Of a DNA stretch of 64,000 nucleotides, positions 34,801-46,194 are shown piece after piece. Below the pieces are notes generated by a model, which was given only the letters and a program-made list of their open reading frames with translations, ran no database searches and had not been told where the DNA came from. A program made the translations under genes and the position numbers. Position 1 is the first letter of the stretch. Every line of letters begins with the position of its first letter. The DNA comes from Sepiola atlantica (taxonomy: Eukaryota > Mollusca > Cephalopoda > Sepiida > Sepiolidae), in the NCBI GenBank assembly GCA_963556195.1, contig CAUVYP010000244.1, forward strand, positions 1,178,001 to 1,242,000, written 5' to 3'.

Positions 34801-36059
34801 GGAGATATGTCGATACAAACTGAATACGCAAAACATCAACAAAATTTAGCGCGTTTTAAAGTTGATATCGCTTTTGTTTATAACTTCCACATTTATTCGA
34901 ATTGTGCAACGGAACTTTGCAGACAGTCGCGGAGACAAATCTTCTACTGAAGTACTAAGTTTCAGAAGTGCAGCTCTTGTACTGCCGGAGATATGTCGAT
35001 ACAAACTGAATACGCAAAACATCACCAAAATTTAGCGCGTTTTAAAGTTGATATCGCTTTTGTTTATAACTTCCACATTCATTCGAATTGTGCAACGAAA
35101 CTTTGCAGACAGTCTCGAATAGGCCTTTTCCACTGAGGTACCAAGTTTCAGAAGTGCAGCTGTTGTACTGCCAAAGATATGTCGATACAAACTGAATACG
35201 CAAAACATCAACAAAATTTAGCGCGTTTTAAAGTTGATATCGCTTTTGTTTATAACTTCCACATTTATTAGAATTGTGCAACGAAACTTTGCAGACAATC
35301 GCGGAGACACATTTTCTACTGAAGTACCAAGTTTCAGAAGTGCAGCTGTTGTACTGCCAAAGATATGTCGATACAAACTGAATACGCAAAACATCAACGA
35401 AATTTAGCGCGTTTTAAAGTTGATATCGCTTTTGTTTATAACTTCCACATTTATTCGAATTGTTAAACGAAACGTTGCAGACAGTTGCGGAGACACATTT
35501 TCTACTGAAGTACCAAGTTTCAGAAGTGCAGCTCTTGTACTGCCGGAGATATGTCGATACAAACTGAATACGCAAAACATCAACAAAATTTAGCGCGTTT
35601 TAAAGTTGATATCGCTTTTGTTTATAACTTCCACATTTATTCGAATTGTGCAACGAAACTTTGCAGACAGTCGCGGAGACACATGTTCTACTGAAGTACC
35701 ATGTTTCCGAAGTGCAGCTCTTGTACTGATGGAGATATGTCGATACAAACTGAATACGCAAAACATCAACAAAATTTAGCGCGTTTTAAAGTTGATATCG
35801 CTTTTGTTTATAACTTCCACATTTATTCGAATTGTGCAACGAAACTTTGCTAACAGTCGCGGAGACACATTTTCTACTGAAGTACCAAGTTTCAGAAGTG
35901 CAGCTCTTGTACTGCCGGAGATATGTCGATACAAACTGAATACGCAAAACATCAACTAAATTAAGCCTGTTTTAAAGTTGATATCGCTTTTGTTTATAAC
36001 TTCCACATTTATTCGAATTGTGAAACGAAACTTTGCAGACAGTCTCGAATAGGACTTTT
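31126..36059. repeat. 6-7 monomer block repeated at 3719 bp
   Basis: The run from 31126 to about 32340 recurs from 34845 to about 36059. Shared markers in order: ACAAATCTTC, CACATTCATTCG, TTATTAGAATTG, TTGTTAAACGAAACG, CCATGTTTCCGAAG with ACTGATGGAG, TTTGCTAACAGTCG, and the type C joint AACTAAATTAAGCC with AATAGGACTTTTC. The offset is 20 monomers minus one base. The right copy ends inside the chimeric monomer at 35961-36146, where the match changes to another source. Confidence 0.85.
31870..32985. repeat. Conserved 6-monomer cassette, complete example
   Basis: Order: A with ACTGATGGAG (31870), A with TTTGCTAACAG (32056), C with AACTAAATTAAGCC (joint near 32237), CTGAATTG/CATCCTC/GCAGATCTTG monomer (32428), GGAGCCACATTTTC monomer (32614), A with CCAAGTCTCAG (32800). 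The same order, complete or missing one member, occurs from about 17177, 20153, 22013, 24616, 25918, 27964, 36890, 57541 and 59773, and truncated at 35589. Its members are almost never found apart, so it behaves as an ancestral unit that is moved whole. Confidence 0.8.
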
Positions 36060-36146
36060 CTACTGAAGTACCAAGTTTTAGAAGTGCAACTCTTGTACTG
36101 TCGAAGATATGTCGATACAAACTGAATACGCAAAACATCAACAAAA
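35961..36146 (+). repeat. Chimeric monomer: type C left, type E right (crossover point)
   Basis: The left part follows the type C copy at 32.2 kb (TTAAGCCTG, GTGAAACGAAAC, AATAGGACTTTTC). The right part follows the monomer at 34.47-34.66 kb (GTTTTAGAAG, CAACTCTTGTACTGTCGAAG). The switch lies between about 36056 and 36078, in sequence identical between the parents. Monomers to the right then match 34.66-34.97 kb at 1487 bp (eight monomers minus one). This is the signature of homologous unequal exchange inside a monomer. Confidence 0.85.
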
Positions 36147-36331
36147 TTTAGCGCGTTTTAAAGTTGATATCGCTTTTGTTTATAACTTCCACATTTATTC
36201 GAATTGTGCAACGAAACTTTGCAGACCGTCTCGAATAGGCCTTACTACTGAAGTACTTAGTTTCAGAAGTGCAGCTCTTGTACTGCCGGAGATATGTCGA
36301 TACAAACTGAATACGCAAAACATCAACAAAA

Positions 36332-36517
36332 TTTAGCGCGTTTTAAAGTTGATATCGCTTTTGTTTATAACTTCCACATTTATTCGAATTGTGCAACGGA
36401 ACTTTGCAGACAGTCATGAATAGGCCTTTTCCACTGAGGTACCAAGTTTCAGAAGTGCAGCTGTTGTACTGCCAAAGATATGTCGATACAAACTGAATAC
36501 GCAAAACATCAACAAAA
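36332..36517 (+). repeat. Second chimeric monomer: A (CGGAAC) left, B-cc right
   Basis: The left part has GCAACGGAACTTTGCAGACAGTC like the monomer at 34.85 kb. It then changes to ATGAATAGGCC, CCACTGAGGTACC and TGCCAAAGAT like the B-cc copy at 35.03 kb. The exchange lies between about 36399 and 36416. From here the sequence tracks 35.2-35.77 kb at 1301 bp (seven monomers minus one). The joint base A in CAGTCATGAATAGG is seen in neither parent type and may be a point change at the joint. Confidence 0.8.
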
Positions 36518-36889
36518 TTTAGCGCGTTTTAAAGTTGATATCGCTTTTGTTTATAACTTCCACATTTATTAGAATTGTGCAACGAAACTTTGCAGACAGT
36601 CGCGGAGACACATTTTCTACTGAAGTACCAAGTTTCAGAAGTGCAGCTGTTGTACTGCCAAAGATATGTCGATACAAACTGAATACGCAAAACATCAACG
36701 AAATTTAGCGCGTATTAAAGTTGATATCGCTTTTGTTTATAACTTCCACATTTATTCGAATTGTTAAACGAAACGTTGCAGACAGTTGCGGAGACACATT
36801 TTCTACTGAAGTACCAAGGTTCAGAAGTGCAGCTCTTGTACTGCCGGAGATATGTCGATACAAACTGAATACGCAAAACATCAACAAAA

Positions 36890-38191
36890 TTTAGCGCGTT
36901 TTAAAGTTGATATCGCTTTTGTTTATAACTTCCACATTTATTCGAATTGTGCAACGAAACTTTGCAGACAGTCGCGGAGACACATGTTCTACTGAAGTAC
37001 CATGTTTCCGAAGTGCAGCTCTTGTACTGATGGAGATATGTCGATACAAACTGAATACGCAAAACATCAACAAAATTTAGCGCGTTTTAAAGTTGATATC
37101 GCTTTTGTTTATAACTTCCACATTTATTCGAATTGTGCAACGAAACTTTGCTAACAGTCGCGGAGACACATTTTCTACTGAAGTACCAAGTTTCAGAAGT
37201 GCAGCTCTTGTACTGCCGGAGATATGTCGATACAAACTGAATACGCAAAACATCAACTAAATTAAGCCTGTTTTAAAGTTGATATCGCTTTTGTTTATAA
37301 CTTCCACATTTATTCGAATTGTGAAACGAAACTTTGCAGACAGTCTCGAATAGGACTTTTCTACTGAAGTACCAAGTTTCAGAAGTGCAGCTCTTGTACT
37401 GCCGGAGATAGGTCGATACAAACTGAATACGCAAATCATCAACAAAATTTAGCGCGTTTTAAAGTTGATATCGCTTTTGTTTATAACTTCCACATTTATC
37501 TGAATTGTGCAACGAAACTTTGCAGACAGTTTCGAATAGGCATCCTCTACTGAAGTACCAAGTTTCAGAAGTGCAGATCTTGTACTGCCGGAGATATGTC
37601 GATACAAACTGAATACGCAAAACATCAACAAAATTTAGCGCGTTTTAAAGTTGATATCGCTTTTGTTTATAACTTCCACATTTATTCGAATTGTGCAACG
37701 AAACTTTGCAGACAGTCGCGGAGCCACATTTTCCACTGAAGTACCAAGTTTCAGAAGTGCAGCTCTTGTACTGCCGGAGATATGTCGATACAAACTGAAT
37801 ACGCAAAACATCAACAAAATTTAGCGCGTTTTAAAGTTGATATCGCTTTTGTTTATAACTTCCACATTTATTCGAATTGTGCAACGAAACTTTGCAGACA
37901 GTCGCGGAGACACATTTTCTACTGAAGTACCAAGTCTCAGAAGTGCAGCTCTTGTACTGCCGGAGATATGTCGATACAAACTGAATACACAAAATATCAA
38001 CAAAATTTAGCGCGTTTTAAAGTTGATATCGCTTTTGTTTATAACTTCCACATTTATTCGAATGGTGCAACGAAACTTTGCAGACAGTCTCGAATAGGCC
38101 TTTTCTACTGAGGTACTAAGTTTCAGAAGTGCAGCTCTTGTACTGCCGGAGATATGTCGATACAAACTGAATACGCAAAACATCAGCAAAA
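36890..38191. repeat. 7-monomer block repeated from 31870-33171 (offset 5020 bp)
   Basis: Both blocks carry, in order: CCATGTTTCCGAAG with ACTGATGGAG, TTTGCTAACAGTCG, AACTAAATTAAGCC with AATAGGACTTTTC, CGCAAATCATC, TATCTGAATTG with TTTCGAATAGGCATCCTC, GGAGCCACATTTTC, CCAAGTCTCAG with ACACAAAATATC, and TCGAATGGTGCAACG with CTGAGGTAC. The offset is 27 monomers minus two bases. Beyond 33171 the left block has an extra A copy (TTCCATATTT) that is absent on the right, after which the match resumes at 4834 bp (26 monomers minus two). Confidence 0.85.
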
Positions 38192-39270
38192 TTTAGCGCG
38201 TTTTAAAGTTGATATCGCTTTTGTTTATAACTTCCACATTTATTCGAATTGTGCAACGAAACTTTGCAGACAGTCTCGAATAGGCCTTTTGCACTGAGGT
38301 ACCAAGTTTCAGAAGTGCAGCTGTTGTACTGCCGGAGATATGTCGATACAAACTGAATACGCAAAACATCAACAAAATTTAGCGCGTTTTAAAGTTGATA
38401 TCGCTTTTGTTTATAACTTCCACATTTATTCGAATTGTGCAACGAAACTTTGCAGACCGTCTCGAATAGGCCTTTTCTACTGACGTACCAAGTTTCAGAA
38501 GTGCAGCTCTTGTACTGCCGGAGATATGTCGATACAAACTGAATACGCAAAACATCAACAAAATTTAGCGCGTTTTAAAGTTGATATCGCTTTTGTTTAT
38601 AACTTCCACATTTATTAGAACTGTGCAACGAAACTTTGCAGACAGTCGCGGAGACACATTTTCCACTGAAGTACCAAGTTTCAGATATGCAGCTGTTGTA
38701 CTGCCAAAGATATGTCGATACAAACTGAATACGCAAAACATCAACGAACTTTAGCGCGTTTTAAAGTTGATATCGCTTTTGTTTATAACTTCCACATTTA
38801 TTCGAATTGTGAAACGAAACGTTGCAGACAGTTTCGGAGACACATTTTCTACTGAAGTACCAAGTTTCAGAAGTGCAGCTCTTGTACTGCCGGAGATATG
38901 TCGATACAAACTGAATACGCAAAACATCAACAAAATTTAGCGCGTTTTAAAGTTGATATCGCTTTTGTTTATAACTTCCACATTTATGCGAATTGTGCAA
39001 CGAAACTTTGCAGACAGTCTCGAATAGGCCTTTTCTACTGAAGTAACCAGTTTCAGAAGTGCAGCTCTTTTACTGCCGGAGATATGTCGATACAAACTGA
39101 ATACGCAAAACATCAACAAAATTTAGCGCGTTTTAAAGTTGATATCGCTTTTGTTTATAACTTCCACAGTTATTCGAATTGTGCAACGAAACTTTGCAGA
39201 CAGTCTCGAATAGGCCTTTTCTACTAAAGTGCGAAGTTTCCGAAGTGCAGCTCTTGTACTGCCGGAGATA
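38192..39270. repeat. Mixed segment leading to the 14-mer blocks
   Basis: B-gg-like copy (TTTTGCACTGAGG) at 38192, B with CAGACCGTCTCG and the private TACTGACGTACC at 38378, A with TTATTAGAACTG and CAGATATGCAG at 38564, type E at 38750 with CGTTGCAGACAGTTTCGG, then the B pair at 38936 (TATGCGAATTG, GTAACCAG) and 39122 (CACAGTTATTCG, AAACGTAATACGC). The B pair with these exact tags recurs at 40.04, 42.66, 45.08 and 49.54 kb. Confidence 0.75.
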
Positions 39271-39493
39271 TGTCGATACAAACGTAATACGCAAAACATC
39301 AACAAAATTTAGCGCGTTTTAAAGTTGATATCGCTTTTGTTTATAACTTCCACATTTATTCGAATTGTGCAACGAAACTTTGCAGACAGTTGCGGAGACA
39401 CATCTTCTACTGAAGTACCAAGTTTCAGAAGTGCAGCTCTTGTACTGCCGGAGATATGTCGATACAAACTGAATACGCAAAACATCACCAAAA

Positions 39494-39680
39494 TTTAGCG
39501 CATTTTAAAGTTTATTATCGCTTTTGTTTATAACTTCCACATTTATTCGAATTGTGCAACGAAACTTTGCAGACAGTCTCGAATAGGCCTTTTCCACTGA
39601 GGTACCAAGTTTCAGAAGTGCAGCTGTTGTACTGCCAAAGATATGTCGATACAAACTGAATACGCAAAACATCAACAAAA
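39494..39680 (+). repeat. Type F 187-bp monomer (TTTATTATC), copy 1
   Basis: The joint reads AGCGCATTTTAAAG followed by TTTATTATCGC in place of AGCGCGTTTTAAAG and TTGATATCGC. This adds one base and destroys the EcoRV site. The rest is a B-cc copy with CCACTGAGGTACC and TGCCAAAGAT. The extra base ends the long minus-strand frame that most monomers have. Confidence 0.85.
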
Positions 39681-41725
39681 TTTAGCGCGTTTTAAAGTTG
39701 ATATCGCTTTTGTTTATAACTTCCACATTTATTAGAATTGTGCAACGAAACTTTGCAGACAGTCGCGGAGACACATTTTCTACTGAAGTACCAAGTTTCA
39801 GAAGTGCAGCTGTTGTACTGCCAAAGATATGTCGATACAAACTGAATACGCAAAACATCAACGAAATTTAGCGCGTTTTAAAGTTGATATCGCTTTTGTT
39901 TATAACTTCCACATTTATTCGAATTGTGAAACGAAACGTTGCAGACAGTTTCGGAGACACATTTTCTACTGAAGTACCAGGTTTCAGAAGTGCAGCTCTT
40001 GTACTGCCGGAAATATGTCGATACAAACTGAATACGCAAAACATCAACAAAATTTAGCGCGTTTTAAAGTTGATATCGCTTTGTTTATAACTTCCACATT
40101 TATGCGAATTGTGCAACGAAACTTTGCAGACAGTCTGGAATAGGCCTTTTCTACTGAAGTTACCAGTTTCTGAAGTGCAGCTCTTTTACTGCCGGAGATA
40201 TGTCGATACAAACTGAATACGCAAAACATCAACAAAATTTAGCGCGTTTTAAAGTTGATATCGCTTTTGTTTATAACTTCCACAGTTATTCGAATTGTGC
40301 AACGAAACTTTGCAGACAGTCTCGAATAGGCCTTTTCTACTGAAGTACGAAGTTCCCGAAGTGCAGCTCTTGTACTGCCGGAGATATGTCGATACAAACG
40401 TAATACGCAAAACATCAACAAAATTTAGCGCGTTTTAAAGTTGATATCGCTTTTGTTTATAACTTCCACATTTATTCGAATTGTGCAACGAAACTTTGCA
40501 GACAGTCGCGGAGACACATTTTCTACTGAAGTACCAAGTTTCAGAAGTGCAACTCTTGTACTGCCGGAGATATGTCTATACAAACTGAATACGCAAAACA
40601 TCAACAAAATTTAGCGCGTTTTAAAGTTGATATCGCTTTTGTTTATAACTTCCACATTTATTCGAATTGTGCAACGAGACTTTGCAGACAGTCGCGGAGA
40701 CACATGTTCTACTGAAGTACTAAGTTTCAGAAGTGCAGCTCTTGTACTGCCGGAGATATGTCGATACAAACTGAATACGCAAAACATCAACACAATTTAG
40801 CGCGTTTTAAAGTTGATATCGCTTTTGTTTATAACTTCCACATTTATTCGAATTGTGCAACGAAACTTTGCAGACAGTCTCGAATAGGCCTTTTCTACCT
40901 AAGTACCAAGTTTCAGAAGTGCAGCTCTTGTACTGCCGGAGATATGTCGATACAAACTGTATACGCAAAACATCAACAAAATTTAGCGCGTTTTAAAGTT
41001 GATATCGCTTTTGTTTATAACTTCCACATTTATTCTGAATTGTGCAACGAAACTTTGCAGACAGTCGCGGAGACACATTTGCTACTGAAGTACAAAGTTT
41101 TAGAAGTGCAGCTCTTGTACTGCCGGAGATATGTCGATACAAACTGAATACGCAAAACATCACCAAAATTTAGCGCGTTTTAAAGTTGATATCGCTTTTG
41201 TTTATAACTTCCACATTTATTCGAATTGTGCAACGAAACTTTGCAGACAGTCTCGAATAGGCCTTTTCCACTGAGGTACCAAGTTTCAGAAGTGCAGCTG
41301 TTGTACTGCCAAAGATATGTCGATACAAACTGAATACGCAAAACATCAACAAAATTTAGCGCGTTTTAAAGTTGATATCGCTTTTGTTTATAACTTCCAC
41401 ATTTATTCGAATTGTGCCACGAAACTTTGCAGACAGTCGCGGAGACACATTTTCTACTGAAGTACCAAGTTTAAGAAGTGCAGCTCTTGTACTGCCGGAG
41501 ATATGTCGATACAAACTAAATACGCAAAACATCACCAAAATTTAGCGCGTTTTAAAGTTGATATCGCTTTTGTTTATAACTTCCACATTTATTCGAATTG
41601 TGCAACGAAACTTTGCAGACAGTCTCGAATAGGCCTTTTTCACTGGGGTACCAATTTCAGAAGTGCAGCTGTTGTACTGCCGGAGATATGTCGATACAAA
41701 CTGAATACGCAAAACATCAACAAAA

Positions 41726-41911
41726 TTTAGCGCGTTTTAAAGTTGATATCGCTTTTGTTTATAACTTCCACATTTATTCGAATTGTGCAACGAAACTTTG
41801 CAGACAGTCGCGGAGACACATTTTCTACTGAAGTACCAAGTTTCAGAAGTGCAACTCTTGTACTGCCGGAGATATGTCGATACAAACGTAATACGCAAAA
41901 CATCAACAAAA
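41726..41911 (+). repeat. Chimeric monomer at the 14-mer junction
   Basis: The left and central parts match the A copy at 44333 (CAACTCTTGTACTGCCGGAG), the last monomer of the second block. The right end has GATATGTCGATACAAACGTAATACGC-type sequence, otherwise found only in the B copies at 39.12, 40.24, 42.84, 45.26, 49.73 and in the chimera at 52.15 kb. The switch lies between about 41860 and 41875. It marks where one 14-monomer block was joined to the next. Confidence 0.85.
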
Positions 41912-42097
41912 TTTAGCGCGTTTTAAAGTTGATATCGCTTTTGTTTATAACTTCCACATTTATTCGAATTGTGCAACGAAACTTTGCAGACAGTCGCGGA
42001 GACACATCTTCTACTGAAGTACCAAGTTTCAGAAGTGCAGCTCTTGTACTGCCGGAGATATGTCGATACAAACTGAATACGCAAAACATCAACAAAA

Positions 42098-42284
42098 TTT
42101 AGCGCATTTTAAAGTTTATTATCGCTTTTGTTTATAACTTCCACATTTATTCGAATTGTGCAACGAAACTTTGCAGACAGTCTCGAATAGGCCTTTTCCA
42201 CTGAGGTACCAAGTTTCAGAAGTGCAGCTGTTGTACTGCCAAAGATATGTCGATACAAACTGAATACGCAAAACATCAACAAAA
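42098..42284 (+). repeat. Type F 187-bp monomer, copy 2
   Basis: Same TTTATTATCGC form as at 39494, exactly 2604 bp (14 monomers) later, inherited through the 14-mer duplication. The joint before it reads CATCAACAAAATTT where copy 1 has CATCACCAAAATTT. Confidence 0.85.
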
Positions 42285-45200
42285 TTTAGCGCGTTTTAAA
42301 GTTGATATCGCTTTTGTTTATAACTTCCACATTTATTAGAATTGTGCAACGAAACTTTGCAGACAGTCGCGGAGACATATTTTCTACTGAAGTACCAAGT
42401 TTCAGAAGTGCAGCTGTTGTACTGCTAAAGATATGTCGATACAAACTGAATACGCAAAACATCAACGAAATTTAGCGCGTTTTACAGTTGATATCGCTTT
42501 TGTTTATAACTTCCACATTTATTCGAATTGTGAAACGAAACGTTGCAGACAGTTTCGGAGACACATTTTCTACTGAAGTACCAAGTTTCAGAAGTGCAGC
42601 TCTTGTACTGCCGGAAACATGTCGATACAAACTGAATACGCAAAACATCAACAAAATTTAGCGCGTTTTAAAGTTGATATCGCTTTTGTTTATAACTTCC
42701 ACATTTATTCGAATTGTGCAACGAAACTTTGCAGACCGTCTCGAATAGGCCTTTTCTACTGAAGTAACCAGTTTCAGAAGTGCAGCTCTTTTACTGCCGG
42801 AGATATGTCGATACAAACTGAATACGCAAAACATCAACAAAATTTAGCGCGTTTTAAAGTTGATATCGCTTTTGTTTATAACTTCCACAGTTATTCGAAT
42901 TGTGCAACGAAACTTTGCAGACAGTCTCGAATAGGCTTTTTCTACTGAAGTACGAAGTTTCCGAAGTGCAGCTCTTGTACTGCCGGAGATATGTCGATAC
43001 AAACGTAATACGCAAAACATCAACAAAATTTAGCGCGTTTTAAAGTTGATATCGCTTTTGTTTATAACTTCCACATTTATTCGAATTGTGCAACGAAACT
43101 TTGCAGACAGTCGCGGAGACACATTTTCTACTGAAGTACCAAGTTTCAGAAGTGCAACTCTTGTACTGCCGGAGATATGTCTATACAAACTGAATACGCA
43201 AAACATCAACAAAATTTAGCGCGTTTTAAAGTTGATATCGCTTTTGTTTATAACTTCCACATTTATTCGAATTGTGCAACGAAACTTTGCAGACAGTCGC
43301 GGAGACACATGTTCTACTAAAGTACTAAGTTTCAGAAGTGCAGCTCTTGTACTGCCGGAGATATGTCGATACAAACTGAATACGCAAAACATCAACAAAA
43401 TTTAGCGCGTTTTAAAGTTGATATCGCTTTTGTTTATAACTTCCACATTTATTCGAATTGTGCAACGAAACTTTGCAGACAGTCTCGAATAGGCCTTTTC
43501 TACTGAAGTACCAAGTTTCAGAAGTGCAGCTCTTGTACTGCCGGAGATATGTCGATACAAACTGTATACGAAAAACATCAACAAAATTTAGCGCGTTTTA
43601 AAGTTGATATCGCTTTTGTTTATAACTTCCACATTTATTCTGAATTGTGCAACGAAACTTTGCAGACAGTCGCGGAGACACATTTGCTACTGAAGTACAA
43701 AGTTTTAGAAGTGCAGCTCTTGTACTGCCGGAGATATGTCGATACAAACTGAATACGCAAAACATCACCAAAATTTAGCGCGTTTTAAAGTTGATATCGC
43801 TTTTGTTTATAACTTCCACATTTATTCGAATTGTGCAACGAAACTTTGCAGACAGTCTCGAATAGGCCTTTTCCACTGAGGTACCAAGTTTCAGAAGTGC
43901 AGCTGTTGTACTGCCAAAGATATGTCGATACAAACTGAATACGCAAAACATCAACAAAATTTAGCGCGTTTTAAAGTTGATATCGCTTTTGTTTATAACT
44001 TCCACATTTATTCGAATTGTGCCACGAAACTTTGCAGACAGTCGCGGAGACACATTTTGCTACTGAAGTACCCAGTTTCAGAAGTGCAGCTCTTGTACTG
44101 CCGGAGATATGTCGATACAAACTGAATACGCAAAACATCACCAAAATTTAGCGCGTTTTAAAGTTGATATCGCTTTTGTTTATAACTTCCACATTTATTC
44201 GAATTGTGCAACGAAACTTTGCAGACAGTCTCGAATAGGCCTTTTTCACTGGGGTACCAAGTTTCAGAAGTGCAGCTGTTGTACTGCCGGAGATATGTCG
44301 ATACAAACTGAATACGCAAAACATCAACAAAATTTAGCGCGTTTTAAAGTTGATATCGCTTTTGTTTATAACTTCCACATTTATTCGAATTGTGCAACGA
44401 AACTTTGCAGACAGTCGCGGAGACACATTTTCTACTGAAGTACCAAGTTTCAGAAGTGCAACTCTTGTACTGCCGGAGATAGGTCGATACAAACTGAATA
44501 CGCAAAACATCAACAAAATTTAGCGCGTTTTAAAGTTGATATCGCTTTTGTTTATAACTTCCACATTTATTCGAATTGTGCAACGAAACTTTGCAGACCG
44601 TCTCGAATAGGCTTTTTCTACTGAAGTACTTAGTTTCAGAAGTGCAGCTCTTGTACTGCCGGAGATATGTCGATACAAACTGAATACGCAAAACATCAAC
44701 AAAATTTAGCGCGTTTTAAAGTTGATATCGCTTTTGTTTATAACTTCCACATTTATTCGAATTGTGCAACGGAACTTTGCAGACAGTCGCAGAGACACAT
44801 CTTCTACTGAAGTACCAAGTTTCAGAAGTGCAGCTCTTGTACTGCCGGAGATATGTCGATACAAACTGAATACGCAAAACATCAACGAAATTTAGCGCGT
44901 TTTAAAGTTGATATCGCTTTTGTTTATAACTTCCACATTTATTCGAATTGTAATACGAAACGTTGCAGACAGTTTCGGAGACACATTTTCTACTGAAGTA
45001 CCAAGTTTCAGAAGTGCAGCTCTTGTACTGCCGGAGATATGTCGATACAAACTGAATACGCAAAACATCAACAAAATTTAGCGCGTTTTAAAGTTGATAT
45101 CGCTTTTGTTTATAACTTCCACATTTATGCGAATTGTGCAACGAAACTTTGCAGACAGTCTCGAATAGGCCTTTTCTACTGAAGTAACCAGTTTCAGAAG

Positions 45201-45448
45201 TGCAGCTCTTTTACTGCCGGAGATATGTCGATACAAACTGAATACGCAAAACATCAACAAAATTTAGCGCGTTTTAAAGTTGATATCGCTTTTGTTTATA
45301 ACTTCCACAGTTATTCGAATTGTGCAACGAAACTTTGCAGACAGTCTCGAATAGGCCTTTTCTACTGAAGTACGAAGTTTCCGAAGTGCAGCTCTTGTAC
45401 TGCCGGAGATATGTCGATACAAACGTAATACGCAAAACATCAACAAAA

Positions 45449-46194
45449 TTTAGCGCGTTTTAAAGTTGATATCGCTTTTGTTTATAACTTCCACATTTAT
45501 TCGAATTGTGCAACGAAACTTTGCAGACAGTCGCGGAGACACATCTTCTACTGAAGTACCAAGTTTCAGAAGTGCAGCTCTTGTACTGCCGGAGATATGT
45601 CGATACAAACTGAATACGCAAAACATCACCAAAATTTAGCGCATTTTAAAGTTTATTATCGCTTTTGTTTATAACTTCCACATTTATTCGAATTGTGCAA
45701 CGAAACTTTGCAGACAGTCTCGAATAGGCCTTTTCCACTGAGGTACCAAGTGTCAGAAGTGCAGCTGTTGTACTGCCAAAGATATGTCGATACAAACTGA
45801 ATACGCAAAACATCAACAAAATTTAGCGCGTTTTAAAGTTGATATCGCTTTTGTTTATAACTTCCACATTTATTCGAATTGTGCAACGGAACTTTGCAGA
45901 CAGTCGCGGAGACACATCTTCTACTGAAGTACCAAGTTTCAGAAGTGCAGCTCTTGTACTGCCGGAGATATGTCGATACAAACTGAATACGCAAAACATC
46001 ACAAAAATTTAGCGCATTTTAAAGTTTATTATCGCTTTTGTTTATAACTTCCACATTTATTCGAATTGTGCAACGAAACTTTGCAGACAGTCTCGAATAG
46101 GCCTTTTCCACTGAGGTACCAAGTTTCAGAAGTGCAGCTGTTGTACTGCCAAAGATATGTCGATACAAACTGAATACGCAAAACATCAACAAAA
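45449..46194. repeat. Dimer duplication, 373 bp x 2, containing two type F monomers
   Basis: An A copy with ACATCTTCTAC (45449) plus a 187-bp type F copy (45635-45821) is followed by the same pair at 45822 and 46008-46194. The period is 373 bp, i.e. two monomers plus the type F extra base. The copies differ at GCAACGGAAC (second A only), CCAAGTGTCAG (first F only) and CATCACAAAAATTT (second joint). It is a recent two-monomer amplification next to the 14-mer blocks. Confidence 0.8.

Larger units (their letters stand above)
39271..44475. repeat. Tandem duplication of 14 monomers, period 2604-2605 bp
   Basis: The first copy runs from about 39271 to 41870 and the second from about 41871 to 44475. 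Shared order: A with ACATCTTCTAC, type F (AAAGTTTATTATCGC), A with TTATTAGAATTG, type E with CAGACAGTTTCGG, B with TTTACTGC, B with CACAGTTATTCG and AAACGTAATACGC, A with GATATGTCTATAC, A with ACATGTTC and GTACTAAG, B, A with TTATTCTGAATTG and ACATTTGCTACTG, B-cc, A with GTGCCACG, B-gg with TTTTTCACTGGGG, and A with CAACTCTTG. Small indels differ between copies: CGCTTTGTTTATAAC only near 40080, CCAATTTCAG only near 41652, CATTTTGCTACTG only near 44055. That explains the one-base change in period. Confidence 0.9.
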
